From Acinetobacter brisouisimilis (lineage in GTDB: Bacteria > Pseudomonadota > Gammaproteobacteria > Pseudomonadales > Moraxellaceae), in contig NZ_KB851219.1 of the NCBI RefSeq assembly GCF_000368265.1, positions 936,984-1,000,983 of the forward strand: 64,000 nt of DNA, read 5' to 3'. Shown piece by piece: positions 45,034 to 55,155 of the stretch (position 1 is the stretch's first letter; each line of letters begins with the position of its first letter). A program made the position numbers and the translations under genes. The notes under the pieces were generated by a model. That model made no database searches, was not told the origin of the DNA, and worked only from the letters and a program-made list of their open reading frames with translations.

Positions 45034-45702
45034 TTAACTAAGCCACCAATTTGACCACTGAAATTTTTTCAATATCTGCCGATGTTGCTGAAAATTGGCA
45101 TCGTGTCGAGCAACTTCCTGCCAAAATTCAGCACTATGGTTAAAATGGCGTGTATGCGCAAGCTCATGCACACAGACATAGCGAATAATTTCTTTGGGTA
45201 ATAAAACTAGCGCAGCATTCAGCATAATTTTGTGCTGAGTACTACAACTTCCCCAACGCGACTTGGCAAAACGTATCTGATAAGACTGGTAAGGCAAGCC
45301 AATCTGCTGGCTTACATCTTCAAGAAATTCTGGTAACGTATTTTTGGCATGGGCGATCACAAAACTCTTCAAAGCTTTAGCAGACTGTTGCTGATGTAAA
45401 TAAACACAGCTATTTTCAGGCTCAAAGACAAAGTTTTGTTGCTGTAAGCGAGGTACAATTGCCAGTTGAGGAAAGTTAAACAAATCTAAATATTCAGGAA
45501 AATCACTAATTTTTTGTTGTTGGATTTTTTGCCAAGTGTCTTCTAGCCAAAGCTGTGAATCTTCTAAGAATTGTTGAACCTGTTTTTGTTTGCAACACAA
45601 TGGAACTGTTAAGCGAATCTCATGCGTGTAGACACGCAAGCGCAACTGAGTTGCTCTTGCGTGACGTACAATTTTAATTTCAGGCAGTGCAACCTGCGAC
45701 AT
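45034..45702 (-). CDS. YgjP/SprT-like zinc metallopeptidase (DUF45)
   Basis: A 222-aa protein has the metal site HELAHTRHFNHSAEFW (HExxH plus downstream His), preceded by RFAKSRWGSCSTQHKIMLNA, the hallmark of the YgjP-like/DUF45 family. The biological substrate is unknown. I start at 45702, the ATG 1 nt after the rpiA stop; the frame open upstream lies inside rpiA. Cotranscribed with rpiA. Confidence 0.85.
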   Translation of the reverse strand: MSQVALPEIKIVRHARATQLRLRVYTHEIRLTVPLCCKQKQVQQFLEDSQLWLEDTWQKIQQQKISDFPEYLDLFNFPQLAIVPRLQQQNFVFEPENSCVYLHQQQSAKALKSFVIAHAKNTLPEFLEDVSQQIGLPYQSYQIRFAKSRWGSCSTQHKIMLNAALVLLPKEIIRYVCVHELAHTRHFNHSAEFWQEVARHDANFQQHRQILKKFQWSNWWLS

Positions 45703-45703
45703 A

Positions 45704-46390
45704 TTAAACTGCGAAACGCTCTTCAATGCCATTGTTAGTAGCAACAATCGCAATATCAGCTTTGTTTAGCGCAAAAATACCGTTGGTCACGACACCTGGA
45801 ATGTTATTGATGGTTTTTTCAAGTTCTAGTGCATCTAGAATATTTAAGTTATAAACATCCAGAATCACGTTGCCATTGTCTGTAATGACTGCTTTTTCCT
45901 GATCATCTACACGAAATACAGGATCCCCCCCCAAAGCCACCAGTTTACGTGCAACAGCTGAACGCGCCATAGGAATCACTTCTACAGGAAGCGGGAACTC
46001 ACGGCCTAGTTGTTCAACCCATTTTGAGTCATCAACGATACATACAAATTTACGTGCAATTGATGCCACGATTTTTTCACGAGTTAACGCTGCGCCACCA
46101 CCTTTGATCATATGCAAATGACGGTCAATTTCATCTGCCCCATCAACGTAGGCATCGAGACTTCCCACCTGATTCATATCAACAACTTCAATCCCTAGCT
46201 TTGTTAAACGCTCAGCAGTTGCTTTTGAACTTGCCACAGCAGCTTCAAGTTGTAGTTCTGGTAACAAGTCAATTAAAAAGTTAACTGTACTGCCTGTACC
46301 AACACCTAAAATGCCGCCTTTAGGCAAATGTTTCAATGCGGCTTGTGCTGCAGCTTGTTTTTTCGCATCTTGGGTTGCATATAGACTCAT
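45704..46390 (-). CDS. rpiA: Ribose-5-phosphate isomerase A
   Basis: It interconverts ribose-5-phosphate and ribulose-5-phosphate in the pentose phosphate pathway. A 228-aa protein has [19 protein letters not shown], the catalytic region [20 protein letters not shown] and [19 protein letters not shown]. It is divergent from ilvA across a 116-bp spacer. The ribosome site is weak. Confidence 0.95.
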   Translation of the reverse strand: MSLYATQDAKKQAAAQAALKHLPKGGILGVGTGSTVNFLIDLLPELQLEAAVASSKATAERLTKLGIEVVDMNQVGSLDAYVDGADEIDRHLHMIKGGGAALTREKIVASIARKFVCIVDDSKWVEQLGREFPLPVEVIPMARSAVARKLVALGGDPVFRVDDQEKAVITDNGNVILDVYNLNILDALELEKTINNIPGVVTNGIFALNKADIAIVATNNGIEERFAV

Positions 46391-46506
46391 AATGGTTTTA
46401 ACTCAATATCTCAAATGATGAAAGATTTAGCGTAATTTAGCCGCCCAAAAGACAAGCGGTTTGTTACAATGTAAATCTATTTTAAACTGTTAAATGGAAG
46501 ATGAAC

Positions 46507-48045
46507 ATGTTGTTTCGCTTGGTAAGACAAATTTTACAAGCAACAGTCTATGACGTTGCAATTGAATCTCCTCTCGAAGCGGCACCACGAATTAGTCAAA
46601 AACTCAATAATAATATTCGTCTGAAGCGTGAAGATTTACAACCTGTTTTTTCTTTCAAGCTGCGTGGTGCTTATAACCGTATCAGCCAACTTCCTAAAGA
46701 GCAGTTAGAACGTGGTGTGATTACGGCTTCGGCAGGCAACCATGCACAAGGCGTGGCATTGTCTGGCGCAAAACTCGGTATTCCAGCAATTATTGTCATG
46801 CCGCAAACCACACCAGATATTAAAGTTCAAGCGGTAAAACGCCTTGGCGGTCAAGTGGTTTTACATGGCGATGCTTTTGATGCAGCCAACAAATACGCGC
46901 AGCAGCGCGCTCAGGAAGAACGTCTCACCTTTATTCCTCCGTATGACGACGAACTGGTGATTGCGGGTCAAGGTACAATTGCAAACGAAATTCACCGTCA
47001 ATGGCGCGAAGTCGACTATATTTTTGTTGCTGTTGGTGGTGGCGGTCTCATTTCAGGTATCGCAGCTTACTTTGGTGAAGTTGCACCTCATGTCAAAGTT
47101 GTCGGCGTTGAATACGATGAATCTGCCTGTTTAAAAGCAGCATTAGCAGCCAATGAGCGTGTAGTTCTACCACAAGTGGGTCTATTTGCCGATGGTACAG
47201 CTGTTGCACAAATTGGCGCGCTGCCATTTGATATTTTGCGTATGGAAAAATCAGATGGTTCAGGGAAAATCATTGAGCCTGAAGTCATTACTGTAAACAC
47301 CGATGAAATCTGTGCGGCAATCAAAGACACTTATGATGAAACCCGTAGTATTGTCGAGCCATCGGGTGCCATGGCACTTGCTGCGATCAAAAAATTTGTG
47401 GCTGAAACCAATATTCAGGGCAAAAACATGGTGTCTATCGTGTGCGGCGCCAACATGAACTTTGACCGTTTACGCTACATTGCAGAACGTACCGAGCTTG
47501 GTGAACATCGTGAAGCAATTTATGCAGTGACTATTCCTGAAGAAAAAGGTTCATTCCTGAACTTCTGCCGTGCCTTGCAAGGTCGCAACATTACCGAATT
47601 TAACTACCGTTGCAATGATGAACACTCAGCACAAGTCTTTGTTGGCATTAGCTTAAAAGGTGGTCAGGCAGAACGTAAAGAAATTTTTGAATCGCTCAAA
47701 GCCAGTTACGATGTAGATGATTTATCTGACGATGAAGTTGCAAAATTACACATTCGCTATTTGATTGGCGGACATGCCAACATCAACAATGAGCGTTTGT
47801 TCCGTGTCGAGTTCCCTGAGCGTCCAGGTGCATTACTTACTTTCCTCGAACGTTTAGGGCCAAACCATAACATTACCTTATTCCACTACCGTAACCACGG
47901 TGCGGCTGAAGGTCGTGTACTTGTTGGTTTACAAGCGACTGATGCAGATGAACAACCAGATGTGCTGATTGAAACATTAGAAAAGATTACTTATCCGTAT
48001 GAAGAAATTAGCCAAAACTTAGGCTACAAACGCTTCTTAAAATAA
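46507..48045 (+). CDS. ilvA: Threonine ammonia-lyase, biosynthetic
   Basis: It deaminates threonine to 2-oxobutanoate, the first step to isoleucine. A 512-aa protein has the PLP Lys in FSFKLRGAYN, SAGNHAQGVALS, VGGGGLISGIAAYFG and two C-terminal ACT-like regulatory domains (from about 335), where isoleucine should bind. GGAAG before the second Met favours 46507 over 46501. Unlike the short dehydratase at 5.8-6.8 kb, it carries the regulatory half. Confidence 0.95.
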   Translation: MLFRLVRQILQATVYDVAIESPLEAAPRISQKLNNNIRLKREDLQPVFSFKLRGAYNRISQLPKEQLERGVITASAGNHAQGVALSGAKLGIPAIIVMPQTTPDIKVQAVKRLGGQVVLHGDAFDAANKYAQQRAQEERLTFIPPYDDELVIAGQGTIANEIHRQWREVDYIFVAVGGGGLISGIAAYFGEVAPHVKVVGVEYDESACLKAALAANERVVLPQVGLFADGTAVAQIGALPFDILRMEKSDGSGKIIEPEVITVNTDEICAAIKDTYDETRSIVEPSGAMALAAIKKFVAETNIQGKNMVSIVCGANMNFDRLRYIAERTELGEHREAIYAVTIPEEKGSFLNFCRALQGRNITEFNYRCNDEHSAQVFVGISLKGGQAERKEIFESLKASYDVDDLSDDEVAKLHIRYLIGGHANINNERLFRVEFPERPGALLTFLERLGPNHNITLFHYRNHGAAEGRVLVGLQATDADEQPDVLIETLEKITYPYEEISQNLGYKRFLK

Positions 48046-48058
48046 GTTGCTTGAAACA

Positions 48059-48087
48059 AAAAACCGATGCCTCATGCATCGGTTTTT
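48059..48087. terminator. Terminator of ilvA
   Basis: AAACCGATGC-CTCAT-GCATCGGTTT (48061-48085) with A's before and T's after on the plus strand. Confidence 0.9.
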
Positions 48088-48441
48088 GTTTTTGGCGAAA
48101 ACTTATTGCTTATAACCTGTATTTAAACTAAAGCTCTGGCTATAGCCTCATTACCTATCTACTGATTTTTGTGGTTTGTGTATTTTAAACTTAGTAAAAA
48201 TCTTTAGATTGGCTGTTTGTTTTCAGCCATACCTAAGGTATGCATAGAAGGATTTACCAATAGAGTTAAATTGGTTACGTAACATATTTAGTTGTTTATT
48301 TGGCTTATTTAATTGCAGCATCGAAGATAAGTTCTTTGAATTATTTTATGACTCGAATTCAAATTAATTCATGGTTTAATTTTAGTTTTTGAGTAAATTT
48401 GAGTTCTAAAACTTACTTAGGCTATTTAAAACCTGTTTATA
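48088..48441. other. Gene-free AT-rich stretch holding one CTTAGGCTATTT copy
   Basis: About 350 bp without an ORF. It has small imperfect hairpins (GGCTGTTTGTTTTCAGCC near 48212-48229; CCTAAGGTATGC nearby) and the repeat at 48416. A small RNA is possible but not demonstrable by eye. Confidence 0.4.
48416..48427. repeat. CTTAGGCTATTT repeat, copy 3
   Basis: Twelve-base match to the repeat found twice beside catM/ynfA. It lies 14 nt before the pldA terminator stem. Confidence 0.5.
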
Positions 48442-48466
48442 AAAAACCATGCTAAGCATGGTTTTT
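48442..48466 (-). terminator. Terminator of pldA
   Basis: AAAAACCATG-CTAAG-CATGGTTTTT, symmetric, so it can act on both strands; it lies 13 nt after the pldA stop. Confidence 0.85.
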
Positions 48467-48478
48467 ATGTGGAAAAAT

Positions 48479-49675
48479 TTAGAACCAATCCATCAAGGAA
48501 ACCCCCACCCCGATATAATTGGCACGATGGTTATAGTCAATCAAACTTTCACCATAACCACTAAAGTACTGAATTTGACCACGTAATTTACCTTTAATCG
48601 GAAATGTCCAGTCAAACTGTACTGCGCCATGCGATGCATCACCTGTGCGTAAGGAGTGGCGTAACATTAAAGAAAAGTCATTGTCATTTACGCGGTAAAA
48701 TGCCGTAATATCACCTCGCCCCATATAATTTTCAATATCAGGGTTGTTATCATCCCGTGTTGTTTCAGGAATTCGATACCACGGACGAATCATAATGGCA
48801 AAATTGTCACGTTCAAAACCAAGATTTAACATGACACGATTCCAACTACGCGAAAATGGATCAGCTCGTCCATTGGACTGATGGTTAAAACTTATACCCA
48901 ACAAGCGACCATCTAACCCCATCAGATTATAGTTGGTGCGAAAAATCAAGCTTGCTTCAGGTTCATAGTTTGTTTCACGAAATGGACGTGAATTCTGAGC
49001 GTTATAAACTTGCCACCGTGACGACTGAGTATAACCAATCCATAAATCACCATTGTCACCAAAGATGTTTTCCCATGCTTTGGTTTTTAAAGACAACTGG
49101 AATTTGGATTCTGTGAAATCCAGATCTTGCCGCTCGGTCACAGTATTCAGCGGATTTGGGCTGCTCGGGTATACATTACGATTGCTTGTCCAAAAAATTG
49201 GTAACGCATAAATCGGCTTATACCCCCGAATATTCCATGTGCCCAATTTACTTTTTTCAGACAATTCCCAACGACTGTCGAACAAAGAGGTTTGGGTATT
49301 CAAAGGTTGCCGCGCATCATTTGAATAAATATAGTGCAAAGAGCGGGCTAACTTTTCTTTTAGGCTAGCTTCTTCTGTGCCTTTCGCGATGGTTGTAGCA
49401 GGCACAGACATGAGTTGACTTGGTTGAGTAACTGTCTCGGTCAAAGCATTTAAAGGCGCATTATCTTGTAACTGCTTCGGTTTAAAATAGCTGTCATAAC
49501 AGGCAAGGCGGTCAGAATCACCGATTATCCCTGCACAGGCCTGTCCACTGGTAGGATGGAAATTTTCTGATGCTTTTTCTTCAGCAAAACTCATAGAACA
49601 ACACAATAAGCCGCCACCAAGCACTGGAATAAATCGCAGTGCTTGATAAGTACGTTCAATCGCTTTGAACGGCAT
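48479..49675 (-). CDS. pldA: Outer-membrane phospholipase A (OMPLA)
   Basis: A calcium-dependent phospholipase of the outer membrane. A 398-aa precursor has a signal peptide ending near SMSFA. The C-terminal barrel carries the catalytic His and Ser in SFNHQSNGRADP and the Asn in SRSWNRVMLNLG, and ends in VSLMDWF with a terminal Phe. I start at 49675, behind GGAG; the frame open further upstream overlaps the protease gene, which lies 20 nt before. Confidence 0.9.
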   Translation of the reverse strand: MPFKAIERTYQALRFIPVLGGGLLCCSMSFAEEKASENFHPTSGQACAGIIGDSDRLACYDSYFKPKQLQDNAPLNALTETVTQPSQLMSVPATTIAKGTEEASLKEKLARSLHYIYSNDARQPLNTQTSLFDSRWELSEKSKLGTWNIRGYKPIYALPIFWTSNRNVYPSSPNPLNTVTERQDLDFTESKFQLSLKTKAWENIFGDNGDLWIGYTQSSRWQVYNAQNSRPFRETNYEPEASLIFRTNYNLMGLDGRLLGISFNHQSNGRADPFSRSWNRVMLNLGFERDNFAIMIRPWYRIPETTRDDNNPDIENYMGRGDITAFYRVNDNDFSLMLRHSLRTGDASHGAVQFDWTFPIKGKLRGQIQYFSGYGESLIDYNHRANYIGVGVSLMDWF

Positions 49676-49694
49676 ATGCTGAATCTCCAACAGA

Positions 49695-52637
49695 TTAATT
49701 GACTTGTTGAATCTCAAAACCTAGTTGTTCCAGTTGTTCTCGCTTGGTAAATGGTGCGACAACCGCTTTTACTGCTTTATGGTTGAGCAAATACTGCTCT
49801 ACAACACGTTTTAAATCATCTAATGTGACTGCCAATATTTGTGCACGTAACTGGGTTCTAAATGCAGGTGAACGTTTGTGCAACAAAGCATAACATGCAC
49901 TAATTGCTTCACCTGCTGGAGAACCTGGTTTATCCATACCAGCAATCAAGCCCAAAATCGCCTCTTCAAGCTGATGCGGTAACTGCGGTGCTGTCATCAA
50001 CCAATTCAAGCTTGCTTCAAAATCCTGAAAAGTTTCAGTGAGACGCGGGTCGCGGTAGCTATAGAATCGGAATGAACACGCATTACCATCGTAGCTCGCT
50101 CCACCACCATATGCACCACCCTTTTCACGAATGGCACTGTGCAAGAAACCATTACGCAAATAACCTGCCAAGACCATAAATACCGCAGCGTCAGGGTGTG
50201 ATACTTCTACAGCCTGATAAGCAGCCGAACAGAATTGTACATTGGTCTGAATGAGCCATGCCTGATCTTGCTTAGAATCCTCACGGCGTACTGTGCTTAA
50301 TTCGATTGGCTCACGAGAAAATTCAACTTTATCCCAAACATCCTGCACATGTTCTACCAATGCTTGACTGTGCATGTCTTCACAAACCAGTAAAAATTGT
50401 TTTGGTGCTTGCAATAACAACTGATGAATATTTTTTAATTCCTGAATAAAATCAGTATAAGCCTGCTCATCTTTCTGAATTTTTTCAATCAGTTCTGCTA
50501 GCCAGTTCAAAGCACCTAGACCCGTATTGAAATAATCACGTTCTGCCAAAGCACTCATGTGGCGTGAAGCAATTTGCATGGCATAACTGTGTCCTGAACC
50601 AGACAAACGTGACTGCCAGCGTGTCTTACGTTGTTGCAGCAATTCCAAAATACGGTCTTTTTCATCGAAACGTAGCTTTTCAAATGTCATTTTCAACAAG
50701 CTAATCGCATCAAAACGATCTGCTAAAGACTTCGTGGTTAAAGTTAAAAATGCACTGATCTGATTTTTATCGTTCAAACCGCTACGTAACGATGCCCCCA
50801 TGCCCAAACCGCCACTCACAGCAGTTTGTACATGTTGAAGTGCCAAGTAGTCATACTCACCAGCACCAACTTCGCCAACTAAAATTGACAGTAAATTGAA
50901 ATATGGCGATTGCACCACAGCGTCTGGAATTTCAACAATCACTTGTTGATAGTACAAGCCATTGGTTCCTGCATGGTACAAATGCAACGGCATATCGTGG
51001 TTATTGCTAATAATTTCGCGCAATTCACCTTGTACAATCTGGATTTCTGCAGGGATGTCTTCTAAACCGACTTTAGGTAACAGTTCAAGGTTATCTGGAG
51101 TTTCCTGACGCAGTTTTAGCGCTTGTGTATTTTCAAGAATCGCAACACGATCAGCTTCCGTTAAACTTGCTTCAATCTGGTCTAAACGTGCCTGTTCCTG
51201 TTGCTGTTCCTGCACTGATTTATTGGCGTCTGGCACTAAAGTAAGCTGTACACGATGTGTATTATCGAGCAAATAAGTTTGTATGAGGTTAGACAACCAC
51301 ATTGGGTCTTTTAGCTCTTCTTTCACAGCTTCCATAGCAGCATCAACATCCCATACATGTATAGGATCACTGTGATGAATCGCACTACTTAAACCATTTA
51401 AAATCAGACTTAAACCATACGGCGTACCATCTCCACCGACTTCGCGCTGATGTAATTCAATCTGATGTAAAATTGAATCAACCATCTTGGAATCAACAGG
51501 TTTAGAGGCAGCTTCTTGCAGTACTTTTAATACGCCCTCTTTAAAAGTTTGAGCATGTTCAGGGTCTGAACCCTGTAGCGCACAGTAGAAGGTCATTTCA
51601 AAGTTGCTGTCGTCAACTCCCATAAATGGACCTGTAGAATCGGCATAACCACACGTTTCCAAATAATGACGCAGTGGCGATGCAGAATTTTCCAGTAAAA
51701 TCCCTTCAACCAGACGCATACCTAAACGCAGTTTAATATCACTGGCTTCGGGTAATAACCATGCAAGTACATGATACGTTTTGCCTTTGAGGTCTTCTGC
51801 ATCGACCGCATATGTTTCAGCGACTTCAATCGGTGCGGCCAGGCGCTGCTCTGGAGTTGAGTGTAAAGTTCGCCCTGCTTGGAATTTGTGCAATACCTGA
51901 GTTTCGATCTGCTCTTGTAACTCATATGCAGTTTGATCACCAAAGGTCATAAACACGGCGTTACTTGGGTGATAATGCGTTTGATAAAATTCAAGCAGTT
52001 CGCCATAGGTCAAATCTGGAATATCTTTTGGATCACCACCAGAGTTGTAATGATAGGTCGTGGTTGGGAATAAATGATGCGACAGTTGGTGGTAAAGCTG
52101 GTCTGAAGGCGAACTCATTGCGCCTTTCATTTCATTAAAGACCACACCTTTAAATACAGGCTTGCCTTGCTCATCTAGCTCGACCCGAATCCCTTCTTGG
52201 GCAAAGTCTAAAGGATTGAGATTTGCAGCAAATGCTGCGTCCAAATAAACTGCAAGCAAATTCTGAAAGTCTTTTTTGTTTTGTGTTGCAAATGGATATG
52301 CCGTCCAGTCTGCTGAAGTGAACGCGTTCATAAACGTATTTAATGAACGGCGAATCATTAAAAAGAACGGATCACGCACAGGAAAACGCTCTGAACCACA
52401 AAGCGCTGTATGTTCTAAAATATGGGCTGCACCCTTTGAGTCCATCGGTTGGGTACGGAACGCGACTAAAAATACATTTTCATCATTTTCACTGGCTAAA
52501 TGATAATGTACAGCACCAGTCACTTTGTGTTTATATTCATAAACATCGATGTCTAAAGCCTCAACATGATGCTGACGTAACAGCTGAAACTCGGGATGAA
52601 TCGTTTGAGTAATGGTTTCAGTGACATCTACAGTCAT
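49695..52637 (-). CDS. M16C-family zinc metalloprotease (presequence protease/insulinase-like)
   Basis: A 980-aa protein has the inverted zinc motif HILEHTALCGSERFPVRDPF near residue 72 and four M16 half-domains. The M16C-associated helical linker lies around 470-520 (TEADRVAILENTQALKLRQE). Relatives (PreP, Cym1) degrade free peptides inside a closed chamber. There is no signal peptide, so cytoplasmic action is likely. The AGGAG site sets the start at 52637. Confidence 0.9.
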   Translation of the reverse strand: MTVDVTETITQTIHPEFQLLRQHHVEALDIDVYEYKHKVTGAVHYHLASENDENVFLVAFRTQPMDSKGAAHILEHTALCGSERFPVRDPFFLMIRRSLNTFMNAFTSADWTAYPFATQNKKDFQNLLAVYLDAAFAANLNPLDFAQEGIRVELDEQGKPVFKGVVFNEMKGAMSSPSDQLYHQLSHHLFPTTTYHYNSGGDPKDIPDLTYGELLEFYQTHYHPSNAVFMTFGDQTAYELQEQIETQVLHKFQAGRTLHSTPEQRLAAPIEVAETYAVDAEDLKGKTYHVLAWLLPEASDIKLRLGMRLVEGILLENSASPLRHYLETCGYADSTGPFMGVDDSNFEMTFYCALQGSDPEHAQTFKEGVLKVLQEAASKPVDSKMVDSILHQIELHQREVGGDGTPYGLSLILNGLSSAIHHSDPIHVWDVDAAMEAVKEELKDPMWLSNLIQTYLLDNTHRVQLTLVPDANKSVQEQQQEQARLDQIEASLTEADRVAILENTQALKLRQETPDNLELLPKVGLEDIPAEIQIVQGELREIISNNHDMPLHLYHAGTNGLYYQQVIVEIPDAVVQSPYFNLLSILVGEVGAGEYDYLALQHVQTAVSGGLGMGASLRSGLNDKNQISAFLTLTTKSLADRFDAISLLKMTFEKLRFDEKDRILELLQQRKTRWQSRLSGSGHSYAMQIASRHMSALAERDYFNTGLGALNWLAELIEKIQKDEQAYTDFIQELKNIHQLLLQAPKQFLLVCEDMHSQALVEHVQDVWDKVEFSREPIELSTVRREDSKQDQAWLIQTNVQFCSAAYQAVEVSHPDAAVFMVLAGYLRNGFLHSAIREKGGAYGGGASYDGNACSFRFYSYRDPRLTETFQDFEASLNWLMTAPQLPHQLEEAILGLIAGMDKPGSPAGEAISACYALLHKRSPAFRTQLRAQILAVTLDDLKRVVEQYLLNHKAVKAVVAPFTKREQLEQLGFEIQQVN

Positions 52638-52935
52638 GTGCTCTCCTAAATAAAAATCATCATCAATCATATTTTTGTATTATGCGACAGATGCTCTAGA
52701 TTTTCATGTAAAAACTTGAGTATTTTGGTTTTATATCGTGCTATCTTCAGCAAACAATAAAAATAGTGTAGATTCAAAAATGTAAGTTGAGTCACTTGAA
52801 GATTCACTCAAAGATTTGATAAGAACTTAAAAATACATCATCATCAATGATCTGTTTTTAACAGAAAAACCGATGCATAGATTCAAATAAAATAAAATCT
52901 TAACTTTTACAACAAAACCCAAAGTGTAGACGATA

Positions 52936-53298
52936 ATGACAAAACCTCTTTTATTAACAGCTTTCTGCCTATTTAGCAGTAGCTTGTATGCTAGCCCCAA
53001 TTGTGACCGTCTCGCCAAAATTGCCGATGACAATGGTGCAATCTATGGCACTAAATACAGCTATACAGTCAAAGGACCTCAAGGTTATCGCAGCTATTTT
53101 CATACTGCACCTTCTGAACAATGCAAAATCAAAAATGTGTTTATCATTCCAAAAGATTCAGTGATTGCATATCAAGAATTTAAAAATGAAAATGAGCTAT
53201 GGCTATATGTCATGTATATCGGTAAAAATGGTGTCGATACCGAAGGTTGGGTGAAAGCTAAAGACTTCAAAGTATCTGGGCGAATCAGTCCAGATTAA
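52936..53298 (+). CDS. Small exported SH3-like protein (120 aa)
   Basis: The signal peptide is MTKPLLLTAFCLFSSSLYAS. The mature part of about 100 aa contains CKIKNVFIIPKDSVIAYQEF and GVDTEGWVKAKDFKVSG, a pattern seen in bacterial SH3-like domains. Two Cys may pair. No ribosome site of note precedes the ATG. It is monocistronic; the function is unknown. Confidence 0.65.
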   Translation: MTKPLLLTAFCLFSSSLYASPNCDRLAKIADDNGAIYGTKYSYTVKGPQGYRSYFHTAPSEQCKIKNVFIIPKDSVIAYQEFKNENELWLYVMYIGKNGVDTEGWVKAKDFKVSGRISPD

Positions 53299-53820
53299 TT
53301 GTATAAACCTTGATCCAAATAATTTCAGAAAAAATTTGAATGTAAAATTGAAAATGCTATCCAACATAGAATAAAGCTCAAATCATTTATCTATACTTGC
53401 ATTAAACACGGCTTCTGCGACTTCAACGGTTATGATTTTTAAAGTAGCGAAATCATAACTATGATCGGACACGAAAAATTAAACTGTTTTGAATTAGATC
53501 TCTTTCATAGCCCCTTTTATTTCTTTCTATATGAGAAAAATGAAGAGAGTAAATCGTTATGTAAGAGATTTATTATTTTTGATCACTTTAGACATAATTG
53601 ATTCTAAATTATTAATGCTTAGGCTATTTCAGAGACTAAATCTAACCCTAGAAATGATCAGTACAATGAGAAATCTAGCCATTATTAACTGCTTAATTCA
53701 TTATTTTTGAATAAAAATCCATTTTTACAGTCAAAACCTGAATTTTATTCATCTTAACTACTGTATTGTTTTAGCTTAGTGTAAAATGTTGAGCCTTAAA
53801 AACTTGCAATGAGCCCACAC
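53299..53820. other. Gene-free AT-rich stretch holding one CTTAGGCTATTT copy
   Basis: About 520 bp with no credible ORF or RNA gene recognised. It contains the fourth repeat copy (53618-53629) and, at the right, the promoter region of the PfkB kinase operon. Confidence 0.4.
53618..53629. repeat. CTTAGGCTATTT repeat, copy 4
   Basis: Same orientation as the other intergenic copies. The flanking sequence is not conserved beyond the 12-base core. Confidence 0.5.
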
Positions 53821-54825
53821 ATGTCAAAAATTGCCCTTTTTGCACTTGGTAATGCCCTGATTGACCAAGAATTTCAGGTTTCCGATGACTTTTTAGCAAC
53901 ACACAATTTGCAAAAAGGTACCATGCAACTGGCTGATGGTGAGGCTCAGACACGTCTTTATACAAATTTACAAACCTCTCAAACCTATAAAGGTCAAGCA
54001 AGTGGTGGTTCCGCTGCCAATACAACTGTAGCATTCAGTGCTTTAGGTGGTCGTGCCTTTTATGGTTGCCGCGTAGGTCATGATGAACTCGGTCAAATTT
54101 ACCTTGATGGTTTAAATGAAGCAGGTATTTTCACAGCGCAACAATCTATTAGCGAAGGTATAACAGGAACCTGTATGGTTCTGATTACTCCAGATACTGA
54201 ACGCACCATGCATACCTATTTGGGGATTACCGCAGAGCTGTCTGTCGATCAAATCGATTTTCAACCCTTAGAACAAGCGCAGTGGCTATATATTGAAGGT
54301 TATTTATCTACCAGTGATACGGCTCGTCAAGCGGTTGCCAAAGCACGTGAAATTGCAAAAGCCAATGATGTCAAAATTGCATTGTCTTTGTCTGATCCAG
54401 CCATGGTGCAATATGCCCGTGCAGGTTTAACCGAGTTATTGGATGAAGGTGTTGATCTATTGTTCTGTAACGAACAAGAAGCACTCATGTTTACCAAAAC
54501 CACTGAACTTGATGCAGCTTTACAGGTTTTATTACAAAACAATCAAAATGTTGTGATTACCTTAGGTGCAAAAGGTGCATTGGTTGCGAGCCAAAACGAG
54601 AAAATTCATGTAGAAGGTCGCAAAGTCAAAGCTGTTGATACCAACGGCGCTGGCGATGCTTTTGCAGGTGCATTCTTATATGCCATTCACCAAGGTTCAA
54701 ACCTAGAGCAAGCAGCTGAACTTGCAATTTTAATTTCAAGCGAAGTTGTGGCTCAGTTTGGCCCACGTCTCGCAATTGAAAAATATGCTAGACTACAACA
54801 AAGTATCGAACTGGATCTTGCATAA
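53821..54825 (+). CDS. PfkB-family (adenosine/sugar) kinase
   Basis: A 334-aa ribokinase-like protein has the substrate loop ASGGSAANTTVAFSALGGRA near residue 60 and the ATP/catalytic signature VDTNGAGDAFAGAFLYAIHQ with the base Asp near 280. Family members phosphorylate adenosine, ribose or related sugars; the exact substrate is open. The start at 53821 (MSKIALFALGNALIDQEFQV) fits the first strand; a Met four codons earlier is possible. Its stop overlaps the next start (ATAATGA). Confidence 0.85.
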   Translation: MSKIALFALGNALIDQEFQVSDDFLATHNLQKGTMQLADGEAQTRLYTNLQTSQTYKGQASGGSAANTTVAFSALGGRAFYGCRVGHDELGQIYLDGLNEAGIFTAQQSISEGITGTCMVLITPDTERTMHTYLGITAELSVDQIDFQPLEQAQWLYIEGYLSTSDTARQAVAKAREIAKANDVKIALSLSDPAMVQYARAGLTELLDEGVDLLFCNEQEALMFTKTTELDAALQVLLQNNQNVVITLGAKGALVASQNEKIHVEGRKVKAVDTNGAGDAFAGAFLYAIHQGSNLEQAAELAILISSEVVAQFGPRLAIEKYARLQQSIELDLA

Positions 54826-55148
54826 TGACTCACAAAATTTGTATGACTGAAGATATTCCTGAACGCGAAGCACGCACCTTTGAAAATGATAAAGGTGAAA
54901 CTATTTTTGTGACTCAACGCGATGGAATGTTTTACGCATATAAAAACCTGTGTCCACATTTGCAAGTTGAACTTGAATTTCTAGAAAATCAATTTCTGGA
55001 TCAAGATCAGGAGTTTATCCAATGCTCTACTCATGGCGCGTTATTTAATGTAGAAACAGGTGAATGTATTTCTGGACCATGTCTGGGCGAATCCCTACAA
55101 AAAATAGAGCTTCGGATACATTCAGATGGTGGTATTTACTCGTCTTGA
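54825..55148 (+). CDS. Small Rieske [2Fe-2S] protein
   Basis: A 107-aa protein has the full Rieske ligand set: CPHLQVEL (Cys, His) and CSTHGALFNVETGECISGPC (Cys, His plus the following loop). Such short proteins act as ferredoxins or as nitrite reductase NirD-like electron carriers. It is coupled to the kinase upstream by overlapping codons and is followed 7 nt later by a membrane protein gene. Confidence 0.85.
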   Translation: MTHKICMTEDIPEREARTFENDKGETIFVTQRDGMFYAYKNLCPHLQVELEFLENQFLDQDQEFIQCSTHGALFNVETGECISGPCLGESLQKIELRIHSDGGIYSS

Positions 55149-55155
55149 GTTGCTC

